Shown here: piece after piece, positions 8,684-17,523 of the stretch
Numbering within the stretch: position 1 is the stretch's first letter
Layout of the letters: each line of letters begins with the position of its first letter
Assembly: GCF_014837035.1 (NCBI RefSeq)
Contig: NZ_JACSPS010000002.1
Location: 62,001-126,000, forward strand
DNA from: Kaistella pullorum
GTDB taxonomy: Bacteria; Bacteroidota; Bacteroidia; Flavobacteriales; Weeksellaceae
Reading direction: 5' to 3'
Length of the DNA: 64,000 nt
Made by a program: the position numbers and the translations under genes
Notes under the pieces: generated by a model
What the model was told of the DNA's origin: nothing
The model's input: only the letters and a program-made list of their open reading frames with translations
The model's database searches: none

Positions 8684-9811
8684 CTAATCTAAAGTAAGCG
8701 AATACGTCCTTCTGCGTTTATGATTCACCGGATTGTAGTCTTGCCACAGCAGCTGCACGCTTTTGTTTTCCTCAAGTTCCGGATTTGTTTCGGCGAATTT
8801 GATGCCCATCTTGCTGAAACGGATAAAGATTTCCTTGAAAATGATCGCCGTCACCCCGCGCCGCTGGTATTCCGGATGAATGCCGATCAGGTAAAAATTT
8901 GCTCTGTCGTTCTTCTTCCCGGCCTGCAGGAAGTGCCACCAGCCAAAAGGCCAAAGTTTACCTTTCGATTTTTGTAAAGCCTTCGAGTAGGAGGGCATGG
9001 TAACCGCAAACGAAATCAGTTCGTCATTTTCGTCCGTCACACAGATGACGTAATTCGCATCAATGTACGGGAAATACTTTTCGCGGTAGGTCTGTTTCTG
9101 CTCCTCGGTGATCGGGGTATAGGTTGAAAGCGTGTTATATGTCTGGTCGAGAAGCCTGAACATCGGGTCGATGTACGGCAGGATTTCTTTTTTATTCTTA
9201 AAGTCGACCACTTTCAGATTGTATTTTTTGGCAATCAGCGTGCTGAAGCGGTCTATTTTTTCCGAAAGTACGGTAGGGAAATTCATTTCAAACTCTACCC
9301 ATTCCTTTTCCTTCACCAGTCCCAACTTTTCGAGGTGCTGCGGATAGTATTCGAAATTGTAAAGACCGATCATTGTGGCCAATTTGTCAAAACCCATCGT
9401 CAGCATACCCGATTTGTCAAGGTTTGTAAAACCCATCGGACCTTCTATTTTTTTAATCTGATGTTCGCGTGCGAAATCTTTCGCCGCATTGATCAGTGCT
9501 TCAGAAACTTCCGTGTCATCCACAAAATCGAGCCATCCAAATCTCACCTTGCTGATGCCAAGCTCTTTCTCTTCTTTTCGGTTGATGATCAAAGCAATCC
9601 GTCCGACTACTTTGCCGGATTTCATTGCTAAATATTTCTTTGTATCGGAATAGGCGAGGGCGGGATTTTGGGAAGGATCCCAAACGTTTTTTTCTTCGTT
9701 GATTAAAGGCGGTACGTAATTTTTGTTATTTTTGTAAAGTTCCATAGGAAAACGTACGAATCGATCTAAATCACGGGCATTTTTTACTTCAAGTAAAGAT
9801 ACTTCGGGCAT
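8684..9811 (-). CDS. GNAT-like N-acetyltransferase family protein
   Basis: A soluble protein of 375 residues if it starts at the ATG read here (MPEVSLLEV). The same frame is open upstream to 9886, but those 25 residues look like intergenic translation. The C-terminal part has a GNAT-type acetyl-CoA segment 'YLIGIHPEYQRRGVTAIIFKEIF', and an N-terminal part starting 'FPMELYKNNKNYVPPLI' is typical of a large conserved family of GNAT-like proteins in Bacteroidota and Deltaproteobacteria. The substrate is unknown. It is followed after 6 bp by a small membrane protein. Confidence 0.8.
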   Translation of the reverse strand: MPEVSLLEVKNARDLDRFVRFPMELYKNNKNYVPPLINEEKNVWDPSQNPALAYSDTKKYLAMKSGKVVGRIALIINRKEEKELGISKVRFGWLDFVDDTEVSEALINAAKDFAREHQIKKIEGPMGFTNLDKSGMLTMGFDKLATMIGLYNFEYYPQHLEKLGLVKEKEWVEFEMNFPTVLSEKIDRFSTLIAKKYNLKVVDFKNKKEILPYIDPMFRLLDQTYNTLSTYTPITEEQKQTYREKYFPYIDANYVICVTDENDELISFAVTMPSYSKALQKSKGKLWPFGWWHFLQAGKKNDRANFYLIGIHPEYQRRGVTAIIFKEIFIRFSKMGIKFAETNPELEENKSVQLLWQDYNPVNHKRRRTYSLTLD

Positions 9812-9921
9812 TGCGGTAGGTTTGTAAAAACAAAGATAATTGATTAAAACAGATATAAAAACTTTGGCATGTTTTTTACAATTCAAAGCGGAGTATTAAA
9901 TTTAAAATATAAAATATAAAA

Positions 9922-10629
9922 ATGACAGGTTATTATGTAATTATTGGGATTTCGATGCTGGTGAGTTGGCTTGTTTCTGCCCGTTTAAAATCAAAATTCG
10001 AACACTATTCTAATGTGCATCTCCGAAACGGCATGTCGGGTAAAGAAGTGGCCGAAAAAATGCTTCGCGACAACAATATCCACGATGTGAAAGTAATTTC
10101 GGTTCCCGGTCAGCTGACCGACCATTATAACCCAATGGACAAAACCGTAAATCTTTCCGAAGCCGTTTACATGCAGCGAAATGCTGCCGCAGCCGCAGTT
10201 GCTGCGCACGAATGTGGCCACGCTGTTCAGCACGCTGTCGGATATTCGATGCTGCAGCTACGGTCAAAGTTGGTTCCGTTGGTGAGCATCAGTTCGAACT
10301 TAATGCAGTTTGTACTGATCGCCGGTATCGTTTTGATGACCGCGACGCAAACCATTGATAATCCGAACGGTAACACGACTGTTCTTGCAATTGGTGTCGC
10401 AATGTTCGCGGTGACGACGCTTTTCGCATTCATCACCTTGCCGGTAGAGTATGATGCCAGTAACCGCGCGATGAAGTGGCTTAAAGACACGGGAACAGTG
10501 ACAGCGGAAGAATTTGTCGGGGTGAAGGACTCCCTTACATGGGCAGCCAGAACATATCTTGTGGCAGCGCTGGGTTCACTTGCACAACTTCTCTACTGGG
10601 CCTCAATGCTGATGGGCAGACGCGATTAA
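9922..10629 (+). CDS. Membrane zinc metallopeptidase (YugP family)
   Basis: Membrane-bound neutral zinc metallopeptidase of the YugP/DUF-type family. The zinc motif HEXXH is His96-Glu97-Cys-Gly-His100 in 'AAHECGHAVQHA'. Hydrophobic segments lie at the N-terminus (3-19), about 120-141, 152-173 and near the C-terminus. The 235 residues are a normal length. Its physiological substrate is not known; relatives have been linked to membrane protein quality control only by inference. The last codons overlap the convergent IMPACT-family gene by 4 bp. Confidence 0.9.
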   Translation: MTGYYVIIGISMLVSWLVSARLKSKFEHYSNVHLRNGMSGKEVAEKMLRDNNIHDVKVISVPGQLTDHYNPMDKTVNLSEAVYMQRNAAAAAVAAHECGHAVQHAVGYSMLQLRSKLVPLVSISSNLMQFVLIAGIVLMTATQTIDNPNGNTTVLAIGVAMFAVTTLFAFITLPVEYDASNRAMKWLKDTGTVTAEEFVGVKDSLTWAARTYLVAALGSLAQLLYWASMLMGRRD

Positions 10630-11231
10630 GCCAAAAACTGAAAAGAAATATTCTGCATCTCGGACAGTTGTTCCGAGATGTTTTGTTTTAAAGCCATTTT
10701 AAGGCTGGCTTCAATCGTGCAAATTTGTTCGGAGCTGAAATCCAGGATTTTTGCGTCAAACTTATTAAGCAAAGTGAATATCTGATTTTGTTTCTCGAAA
10801 CTGAATTTTATCTGAACTGTGCACTCCAGCTCTTTTGTAATGATTTCACTTGCTTTCAGCGTAAGTTTGGCTGAATCTTTATACGCTTTCACCAATCCTG
10901 CGACGCCCAGTTTGGTTCCACCATAATATCTTACCACTACCACAAGTATGTTTGTGACTTCGTGCGCAAGCAGTTGGTTGTAAATGGGAAGTCCAGCGCT
11001 TCCGGAGGGTTCACCGTCATCGTTCGCGCGGTAATTTTCACCATTGAGGCCAATACGGAAAGCATAGCAATGATGCGTGGCTTTCGGATGTAAGGTTTTG
11101 ATGTGTTCTAATACTTTTTTCTGGTCCGCTTCATTATCGACCGGAAATGCAAAACTGATGAACTTGCTTCCCTTTTCTTTCAGCAGGATATCGGTAACGG
11201 GCGCGGCAATGGTTTTATATTCAAATTTCAA
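10626..11231 (-). CDS. IMPACT/YigZ family protein
   Basis: Member of the IMPACT (YigZ) family, whose eukaryotic relatives bind the translational regulator GCN1. The bacterial role is unclear. The N-terminal UPF0029 domain is recognised by 'SKFISFAFPVDNE', 'HHCYAFRIGLNGENYRANDDGEPSGSAG' and 'VVVVRYYGGTKLGVAGLVKAY'. A C-terminal domain of about 70 residues follows. The ATG overlaps the ribD stop (ATGA), so it is translated with ribD in one unit. Confidence 0.92.
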   Translation of the reverse strand: MKFEYKTIAAPVTDILLKEKGSKFISFAFPVDNEADQKKVLEHIKTLHPKATHHCYAFRIGLNGENYRANDDGEPSGSAGLPIYNQLLAHEVTNILVVVVRYYGGTKLGVAGLVKAYKDSAKLTLKASEIITKELECTVQIKFSFEKQNQIFTLLNKFDAKILDFSSEQICTIEASLKMALKQNISEQLSEMQNISFQFLA

Positions 11232-12259
11232 GACGCAGAATTTTTATATAATTCAACTTCATTGTCATCTAAAATCTCTGTCCTTACGATTTCCGCCGCG
11301 ATTGTGGGTGCTTTCGTGCCGTTTTCAAGTTTAAGGTTTTCGTTTTTAATGATGTTTGCTTCATCCCACAAATTGGCATCGATGAATTGCTGGAGCGTAA
11401 ATCGGCCACCTTCGATGATCACCGACTGGATCTGCATTTCGTATAATTTTTCGAGCATCATCCGCGGCATTTCATCTTTCGGGATTTTGATAAAACGCAA
11501 ATTACCTTCGTCCGCATCTTTTATTCCGTTAAAAACAATGGTTTGCGAATCATTATCAAATATTTTACAGCTGCCCGGAACTTTTAACTCAAAATCAATC
11601 AGAATCCGTATCGGATTTCGGCCCACAATTTCGCGTGTGGTGAGCGACGGGTTATCTGTAAGCGCTGTGTTCGTTCCAACTAAAATCGCGTGCTCGCGGC
11701 TTCTCAGCGTATGCACAAACTGTTTTGTGAGCGGATTTCCGATTTGGGTGGCTTTAAAATCTTTATCCAGAAAACCGTCGCCGGATTGGGCCCATTTCAG
11801 TATAATATAAGGTCTTTCCTTTTGATGAAAAGTGAAAAAGCGTTTGTTGAGTTCCTGACATTCTTTCCCCAAAATTCCTGAGACGACTTCTATACCGGCA
11901 TCTTCAATGATTTTCCGGCCTTTGCCATTCACTTTTTCATGAGGATCCAGTGTACCGATCACTACTTTCCGGAAACCAACGGAAGCCAGTTTTTCCGCGC
12001 ACGGCGGCGTCTTACCGTAGTGAGAGCAGGGTTCGAGCGAGACGTAGATCGTGGATTCACGCAGCAGCTCAGGATTTTTTACCGAGTTGATTGCATTGAT
12101 CTCCGCGTGCGGCCCGCCGGCTCTTTTGTGATAACCTTCGCCAATAATTTCATCATCATATACAATCACACTGCCCACCATAGGGTTTGGATAGGTCTGT
12201 CCAAAGGCATTTTCCGCCAACTGTATGCAGCGCTGCATATACATTTCGTCTTTCGTCAT
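11228..12259 (-). CDS. ribD: Bifunctional riboflavin biosynthesis protein RibD
   Basis: Catalyses two steps of riboflavin synthesis: deamination of the diaminopyrimidine and reduction of the ribosyl side chain. The N-terminal cytidine-deaminase fold shows the zinc site His51-Ala-Glu53 in 'GPHAEINAI' and Cys78/Cys87 in 'PCSHYGKTPPC'. The C-terminal reductase (about 145-343) includes 'ILKWAQSGDGFLD' and 'ESVIIEGGRFTLQQFI'-like sequence. The 343 residues are normal. Translation is coupled to the IMPACT gene by ATGA. A terminator separates it from the upstream gene. No FMN riboswitch is visible in the short leader. Confidence 0.95.
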   Translation of the reverse strand: MTKDEMYMQRCIQLAENAFGQTYPNPMVGSVIVYDDEIIGEGYHKRAGGPHAEINAINSVKNPELLRESTIYVSLEPCSHYGKTPPCAEKLASVGFRKVVIGTLDPHEKVNGKGRKIIEDAGIEVVSGILGKECQELNKRFFTFHQKERPYIILKWAQSGDGFLDKDFKATQIGNPLTKQFVHTLRSREHAILVGTNTALTDNPSLTTREIVGRNPIRILIDFELKVPGSCKIFDNDSQTIVFNGIKDADEGNLRFIKIPKDEMPRMMLEKLYEMQIQSVIIEGGRFTLQQFIDANLWDEANIIKNENLKLENGTKAPTIAAEIVRTEILDDNEVELYKNSAS

Positions 12260-12271
12260 CTGATTCTAACT

Positions 12272-12296
12272 AAAAAAGCCCGACTGATGCCGGGCC
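12272..12296 (-). terminator. Rho-independent terminator after the 12314-12907 gene
   Basis: On the minus strand a GCCCG/CGGGC stem with an 8-base loop is followed by TTTTTT. It ends the DUF349 transcription unit just before ribD. Confidence 0.75.
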
Positions 12297-12313
12297 GTAA
12301 ATTATTGCATACT

Positions 12314-12907
12314 CTAATTATTTTCCGTGCGGAGCACCACTATTTCCGGGATTTTATACTCGATCAGGCTCAGCATAAGTTGGTCGCGCTGTTTTGCGAG
12401 CGCTTTGGCCGCAGATTTCGGGTCGCCGTAAATTCTTTTGGCGTACGCTAAAATAAGGAAGTTTTTCGCGGTTCCGTTGTTGTAAGGCTTGAAACGGTAG
12501 ATGTTGTATTCTACGAAGGCGTCGCCTTTATCGGGCATTTCAGATATAAAATAATCAACTACAAACTCGCTGCCGTCCGGACTTTCAGTTACGTTCACTT
12601 TCGCCAACCTGTCTGTTTCTGCCCGTTTTTGAATGGATTCCACTTTTTGTCTTACGGCCAGTTCAAGATCGATTTCTTTCGTAAAATAAGAAAAATCGAG
12701 GATTTGGTTGAAGTCTTCAATTCGCTCGTCGCGCGGCATATATTGCTGGCGAAGCAGTGTCTTTGATGCTTCTTTGCTCCAGGAAAGGAAAAATTCAGTG
12801 CCATCCAGCTCGATTGGACCTGGAATTGAGAGCAAATCCCGCGGTTCCTGTGCATTTATGCTGACGAATGTGCTTATAAATATCGCAAACAGCAGTCTTT
12901 TAAACAT
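12314..12907 (-). CDS. Exported protein of unknown function
   Basis: A 197-residue protein with a clear Sec signal peptide (MFKRLLFAIFISTFVSINAQ, cleavage probably after 'NAQ' or before 'QEPRD'). The mature part has mixed alpha/beta character, with no motif I recognise. It starts 8 bp after the stop of the DUF349 gene and is followed by a terminator, so the two form one transcription unit. Location is probably periplasm or outer membrane. Confidence 0.75.
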   Translation of the reverse strand: MFKRLLFAIFISTFVSINAQEPRDLLSIPGPIELDGTEFFLSWSKEASKTLLRQQYMPRDERIEDFNQILDFSYFTKEIDLELAVRQKVESIQKRAETDRLAKVNVTESPDGSEFVVDYFISEMPDKGDAFVEYNIYRFKPYNNGTAKNFLILAYAKRIYGDPKSAAKALAKQRDQLMLSLIEYKIPEIVVLRTENN

Positions 12908-12915
12908 ATCAGATT

Positions 12916-14970
12916 TTATTGATTTTCGCCGGCCAGAATGTTGTGAAGGCTTTGTTTCATGCTTTCGAGCTGCACTTTTTTATCATCGATTTTTTCAAAA
13001 GTCTCTTTAAGTAACGGATTTTCGCGTGTTGGGTTGCTGAAGAAACCGAGGTTGTTTTCCATTTTCACGATTTCCGCTTCGAGGTCAGCGATCTGATTTT
13101 TAATCTTACGCGCTTTGTCTGTCAGCTGGTTTTCCGAAAGTCCTTCTTCTTTCAGGTCGTATTCGTGGATTTTGTTGAGTTTCATTTTCTCGCGAAGCAC
13201 TTTGTTGAACTCGGTATTAATGCTAAGCTTTTCGCGTGGGACTTTTCCTATGTTGTTCCAGGTGGTCTTGATCTGCTCAATCTTTTCTACGCTGCCTTCT
13301 TCGTCTGTGATTTCTTTTAGCTCATCCAGCAGTTGCTTTTTCCTCTTATAATTTTCCTTCCAGTTATCGTTCGTGGCGTTGTTTTTCTCGCGGTAGTTGT
13401 TAAAGAATGTGTTGCACGCATTGCGGAAATCGTCCCAAACCTTATTGGTCATGCTGCGCGGTACGTGTCCGATCTGTTTCCAGTCTTCCTGCAGTTTTTT
13501 AAATAACGGAACTGCGGTCTCCCAATCTTCGGAAAGGCTGTTGTCTTTGGCGGTTTGAATCAGTTGCAGTTTTTTCTCCAGATTCGTGTGCTGCGAAGTT
13601 TTCAGGCTCTTGTAAAAATCATTCTTGGCCGAATTGAAGTTTTTAAGCTGAACCTTGAACTCATTCCAGTTTTGGTTTGAAATTTTTCGCGGAACGCTGC
13701 CAATCTTCAGAAACTCACTGCGAAGCTCTTCAATTTTCTTGATGGCGTTCTGCCAGTAGCTGTGGTTCGGTTCCTTTTCAGGCTTCGCCAGCTTTTTCAG
13801 CTCCTCGATGATCTTATTCTTCTTCTCGAGGTTTTCGTTTTGCTCCGTTTCTATCTGTGCGGAAAGTTCCGACTTGCGGTCGTGGATCTTATTTGAGATC
13901 TCTTTGAACATCTCCCACGTTTTTTCGCGGAATTCCTCGGCCACCGGCTCGGCTTCCTCTTTCCAGAGTTTATGCAGATACTGCAGTTCATTAAGCGCTT
14001 TTTGCACGGCCGGTTCTTCCTGCAGCTGCTTTGCACGTTCGATGATGTGCTGCCTTTTCTCTAAATTATGTGCGAATTCCTGCTCCAGATATTCCTTGTT
14101 CATATCCAGCATCTGGTAAAACTGGTTCAGGTGATGGAAATAGTTGTTATTCAGGATTTTAAATTCAGATTTTGCTACCTGACCCGCGTTTTTCCAGGCC
14201 TCCTTTATTTCGCGGATGGCTTTGAAAAGATTGGTGCCGGCTTCTGTGTTGGTGTAGAGCGCCTTTAATTTTTCAATGATATCTTGTCTTTCCACAAGGT
14301 TTGCGGCGTGCTGCTCGTCCTGTTTCCGTGTGAAAGCATTATTTTTCTCGCGAAACTGATTCGTTAAAGCTGAAAATCTGCCCTGCTCCGGATGAGTGAA
14401 GCTGAATTCTGCCGACTCGTCTTCTTTTTCCTTAAAAATTTTCTTCTCGTCTTCACTTTCGTCATGAATCAGCTTATGCGCCTGGTCTTTAAGTTGGTTG
14501 AATTTTTTGAATTCTGCGCCTGCATCGTCTTTAGATACGATATTCTGCATTTCATCCAAAATCTCATTCAGGTTCAGATGGGAGATTTCTTCCGGTTCTT
14601 GATCGGAATGGTCTTCTTCAGTTTGGTTCGTACTGTCAGTGGTATTTTCGGGTTCCGGATTTGAAAGCTGACGATCAGGAGCGAGCTGTTCACCAGATTG
14701 TGGTGCTGAGCTTTCGGTCTCATCAGCACTGTCGGCTGAGCGTGAACTTTCTGTATTGAGTGAAGATTCTGTTTTATCGCGTTCCTGTTCTACAAGTCTT
14801 GCCGAAACCGCAACTTCCGCCGGATTCGTCCCTGTTTCCGGAGAATCTTCGGCCTGTCCGGACGCGGCGTCAACGCCATAGGCGGATTTATTATCGATGT
14901 GACCGTCAGCGTTCCCAGCGTCCTGAGGCTTTTTATTTGGTTGGTCAGAGATTGAATCTTCTGTTATCAT
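12916..14970 (-). CDS. DUF349 repeat protein
   Basis: A 684-residue, strongly charged protein. Residues 1-135 are acidic and low in complexity (many E, S, D, N), probably disordered. The rest consists of helical repeats of the DUF349 type of about 65-75 residues, each with patterns like 'W..A..I.EL...W...G.VPR': examples are 'AIREIKEAWKNAGQVAKSE', 'LRSEFLKIGSVPRKISNQNW', 'LQEDWKQIGHVPRSMTNKVW' and 'IKTTWNNIGKVPREKLS'. The C-terminal 90 residues form a coiled coil. The family function is not established. It is first in a two-gene unit with the exported protein at 12314-12907. Confidence 0.85.
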   Translation of the reverse strand: MITEDSISDQPNKKPQDAGNADGHIDNKSAYGVDAASGQAEDSPETGTNPAEVAVSARLVEQERDKTESSLNTESSRSADSADETESSAPQSGEQLAPDRQLSNPEPENTTDSTNQTEEDHSDQEPEEISHLNLNEILDEMQNIVSKDDAGAEFKKFNQLKDQAHKLIHDESEDEKKIFKEKEDESAEFSFTHPEQGRFSALTNQFREKNNAFTRKQDEQHAANLVERQDIIEKLKALYTNTEAGTNLFKAIREIKEAWKNAGQVAKSEFKILNNNYFHHLNQFYQMLDMNKEYLEQEFAHNLEKRQHIIERAKQLQEEPAVQKALNELQYLHKLWKEEAEPVAEEFREKTWEMFKEISNKIHDRKSELSAQIETEQNENLEKKNKIIEELKKLAKPEKEPNHSYWQNAIKKIEELRSEFLKIGSVPRKISNQNWNEFKVQLKNFNSAKNDFYKSLKTSQHTNLEKKLQLIQTAKDNSLSEDWETAVPLFKKLQEDWKQIGHVPRSMTNKVWDDFRNACNTFFNNYREKNNATNDNWKENYKRKKQLLDELKEITDEEGSVEKIEQIKTTWNNIGKVPREKLSINTEFNKVLREKMKLNKIHEYDLKEEGLSENQLTDKARKIKNQIADLEAEIVKMENNLGFFSNPTRENPLLKETFEKIDDKKVQLESMKQSLHNILAGENQ

Positions 14971-15052
14971 GGCAGTGTCATTAGGGTTTATTGAAGCTGA
15001 AGCCTCATATCATTTGTGTATCAGTGCACTAAATTAATTAAATTTTTTTTAT

Positions 15053-15781
15053 TTAACGGTTCCAAATTTCCCATGCTTTTTCGGCCTGTTGCTCGAGCAT
15101 GTACAGACCATTGACCGTTTTCGCACCTTGGCGTGCCGCATTTCTGATGAATGCGGTTTCTGATGGGTTATAAATCAGGTCGATTACCAGATGCTGCTTG
15201 GTAAGTGACTCGAAAGGGAACTGTACGCAATCTTCAACACTGGGGAAGGTGCCGACCGGCGTGCACTGTACGATCAGAAGATGTTCTGTCACGGTTTCCG
15301 GACTTAGATTTTCAAAATTCTGTTCTGATTTCCTGCTGACGGTTATAAAATCAATTCCATTTTGGCTTAAGACGTACTGTACAGCTTTTGCGGCGCCGCC
15401 GTTGCCCAGGATGATCGCCGACCGGTGATTTTCATTTCGGTGGAGCAGAATAGTTTTCTCAAAACCGAATACATCGGTATTGTAACCGGTTTTTATATTA
15501 TTTTTAATTGAGATACAATTCACGGCGCCTGTTTGGCGCGCTTCATCACTCAATTCGTCGAGGAAAGGAATTATTTTTTCTTTGAATGGAATCGTGACAT
15601 TCAGGCCCCGGAGATTCGGTTTCTCAAAAAGCCTTTGTACCTCTGCGATATCCTGTAAATCATAAAGGTCATAGGCATGATCCTTCAGCATCAGCCGCTG
15701 AAATTTGTTTTCGAAGTATCTTTTTGAGAATGAATAGGAGATGTTTTTGCCAATAAGGCCGAATGCGGTCTTTTCCATCAT
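15053..15781 (-). CDS. aroE: Shikimate dehydrogenase
   Basis: NADPH-dependent reduction of 3-dehydroshikimate to shikimate in aromatic amino acid synthesis. The substrate-binding region 'FGLIGKNISYSFSKRYF' and catalytic 'NVTIPFKEKIIPFLDEL' (Lys followed by the family Asp of 'NTDVFGF') are present, as is the nucleotide loop 'ILGNGGAAKAVQYVL'. At 242 residues it is slightly shorter than many homologues. Two adjacent ATG codons could start it. A minus-strand -7 box (TATTTTTG, 15783-15790) lies directly before the first, so the second Met at 15778, or a leaderless mRNA, is possible. Confidence 0.93.
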   Translation of the reverse strand: MMEKTAFGLIGKNISYSFSKRYFENKFQRLMLKDHAYDLYDLQDIAEVQRLFEKPNLRGLNVTIPFKEKIIPFLDELSDEARQTGAVNCISIKNNIKTGYNTDVFGFEKTILLHRNENHRSAIILGNGGAAKAVQYVLSQNGIDFITVSRKSEQNFENLSPETVTEHLLIVQCTPVGTFPSVEDCVQFPFESLTKQHLVIDLIYNPSETAFIRNAARQGAKTVNGLYMLEQQAEKAWEIWNR

Positions 15782-15925
15782 TCAAAAATAGAAAATGGTT
15801 TACTCGGACACAACAATTTTTCGTATTATGATGAGCAACAGCTGATGTTTTTTGATAATCCTCCTATATCTGCAGTCTGAAAAAATAGCCCTAAAGTGGT
15901 ATTGATTCGCCTAAGGTCACTGGTG

Positions 15926-15933
15926 TACATTTG
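15926..15933 (+). promoter_or_regulatory. -7 box for the delta-60 repeat protein gene
   Basis: TACATTTG matches TAnnTTTG. A TTG lies 21 bp upstream at 15902-15904 and could be the -33 element. The box is 17 bp before the ATG at 15951. Confidence 0.5.
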
Positions 15934-15950
15934 CTTAAAACCTTAAAACA

Positions 15951-17366
15951 ATGAAGAAAACTTTATCAGCTTTTGTTGTGCTGGCCTTTGCCGGCTTCAA
16001 TGCACAGTCACTTGACCCGTCGTTCGGGACGAACGGAACGTACACGCATCCGGATCTTCTGAGTCTCTTTGAAGCAACAGAACTTCCCGACGGCAACGTG
16101 CTCCTCAGTGGCGACCGGTATATTGAAGATTTAAATATCTCGCAGGCCAAAATGGTGAAAATGAAACCTGACGGAAGTATTGATACCTCATTTGGAACGG
16201 GCGGAAGTTTTGTGATTGATCAGTATGCCGGCATGGACTATTACGAAGCATTTTCACAGGCTTATCCATTGCCGGACGGAAAAATTCTGACCCTGTACGG
16301 TTCTGAATACGACAACGGAATTGACCAGAGCGTCATTTCATTCCGAATGCTGCGCCTGAATGCCAACGGAACGGTGGATAACACTTTCACAGGCTATCAG
16401 CAGAGCAATATGGCGGAAGAGGATGCGCCATATGGTCTGATTCCATTACCTTCTTCAAAATTTTTGGTCTATGGTGGCGATTATATTATGAGATTTAATC
16501 AGAATGGAACATTGGACACAACATACGGAAATAACGGTGTGAGATCATTCAGTGTTGATGTGGAAGAAATTAATCGGATAGGCAATGCCCTATATCTTCA
16601 CGATTACTTAAGTAACAGGCTGATAAAACTTGATAACGAAAGTTCCACCAATACCACCATTTTCAATTTAGCTCAGGGTTCCTATGTGCATTTCAGCGGA
16701 AACAATATTTTCATTGAAGATCCGAACAACAAAATCATAAAGCTGAATGCAGATTTGCTGCCTGTAAGCAACTTTGGAGTTAACGGAACGGCAACTTATC
16801 AGGATTTTGTGGGCAGCAACTTCGTATTTCAGCCCGGCGGCAGCATCATTGCCGAAAATATTGATTATATCTACGACGGAAACAACAATACCATTGGTTA
16901 TAACAAAAACTTCCGCCGCATCAATCCAAATGGTTCGCTGGATACCAGTTTTGGCACTGCGGGTGTTTATACCCTGTATGTTCCGGAAAGCGCGCCGTAC
17001 TCACCGTGGAGTGACCAGTTCCTGCACAGCAACGGCAAACTTTACCACGTTTTTTATGACAAAGAAGTGGATGTAGCCAATGCAACACTGTATCTGAAAC
17101 GCAGTAATTTACCTGCGGAATTGCTTGCTGTAAGTGACCAGACTGCAGGTTCTACATTGCGGATCGTACAGAATCCGGTAAAAGACCGGCTGCTTCTAAG
17201 CGAACCGGTAAGCCAGGCGAAGATTTACGATTTGAGCGGCAGAGCCACTGAAATTGTTTTTGAAGGGAGTGAAAGTGCGGTGAACAGCCTTAAAGCGGGT
17301 GTTTATATTCTGAACGCTACATCCAGAACGGGCAAAACAGTAACGCTTAAGTTCATTAAAAAATAG
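15951..17366 (+). CDS. Secreted delta-60 repeat protein with T9SS sorting domain
   Basis: A 471-residue exported protein. A Sec signal peptide (to about 'FNAQ') is followed by repeats of the delta-60 type, recognised by 'DPSFGTNGTYT', 'DTSFGTGGSFV', 'DNTFTGYQQ', 'DTTYGNNGVRS' and 'DTSFGTAGVYT'. These form a beta-propeller-like fold in related proteins. The last 75 residues form a type A type IX secretion sorting domain ('QNPVKDRLLLSEP', 'IYDLSGR', 'LKAGVYILNA', ending 'FIKK'). It is therefore predicted to cross the outer membrane by the Por system. Substrate and role unknown. A terminator follows. Confidence 0.88.
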   Translation: MKKTLSAFVVLAFAGFNAQSLDPSFGTNGTYTHPDLLSLFEATELPDGNVLLSGDRYIEDLNISQAKMVKMKPDGSIDTSFGTGGSFVIDQYAGMDYYEAFSQAYPLPDGKILTLYGSEYDNGIDQSVISFRMLRLNANGTVDNTFTGYQQSNMAEEDAPYGLIPLPSSKFLVYGGDYIMRFNQNGTLDTTYGNNGVRSFSVDVEEINRIGNALYLHDYLSNRLIKLDNESSTNTTIFNLAQGSYVHFSGNNIFIEDPNNKIIKLNADLLPVSNFGVNGTATYQDFVGSNFVFQPGGSIIAENIDYIYDGNNNTIGYNKNFRRINPNGSLDTSFGTAGVYTLYVPESAPYSPWSDQFLHSNGKLYHVFYDKEVDVANATLYLKRSNLPAELLAVSDQTAGSTLRIVQNPVKDRLLLSEPVSQAKIYDLSGRATEIVFEGSESAVNSLKAGVYILNATSRTGKTVTLKFIKK

Positions 17367-17407
17367 GAACATATTAATTAAATGATCCGAAATTAAATGA
17401 TCCGAAG

Positions 17408-17438
17408 ATCCGCTTCTTTAGAGAGGCGGATTTTTTTT
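17408..17438 (+). terminator. Terminator after the delta-60 repeat gene
   Basis: Stem ATCCGC/GCGGAT with a 12-base loop followed by eight T. Confidence 0.75.
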
Positions 17439-17475
17439 GATTATTTCAGCCAAGACGCTGGTTAAATATTAAAAC

Positions 17476-17502
17476 AAAAAAAGACCAGCTAGCGCCGGTC
17501 TT
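17476..17502 (-). terminator. Terminator after the endonuclease I gene
   Basis: On the minus strand AAGACC/GGTCTT, extended by a partly paired inner loop, is followed by a T run. It lies just past the stop at 17524. Confidence 0.75.
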
Positions 17503-17523
17503 ATTATTTAACATCTAAATGAT

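Noticed and set aside
11262-11810. Open frame of 182 codons antisense to ribD
   Set aside because: Fully inside ribD on the other strand, serine/isoleucine-rich shadow sequence, no start context.
12260-12313. FMN riboswitch before ribD
   Set aside because: The space holds a simple terminator for the upstream gene and is too short for the aptamer.
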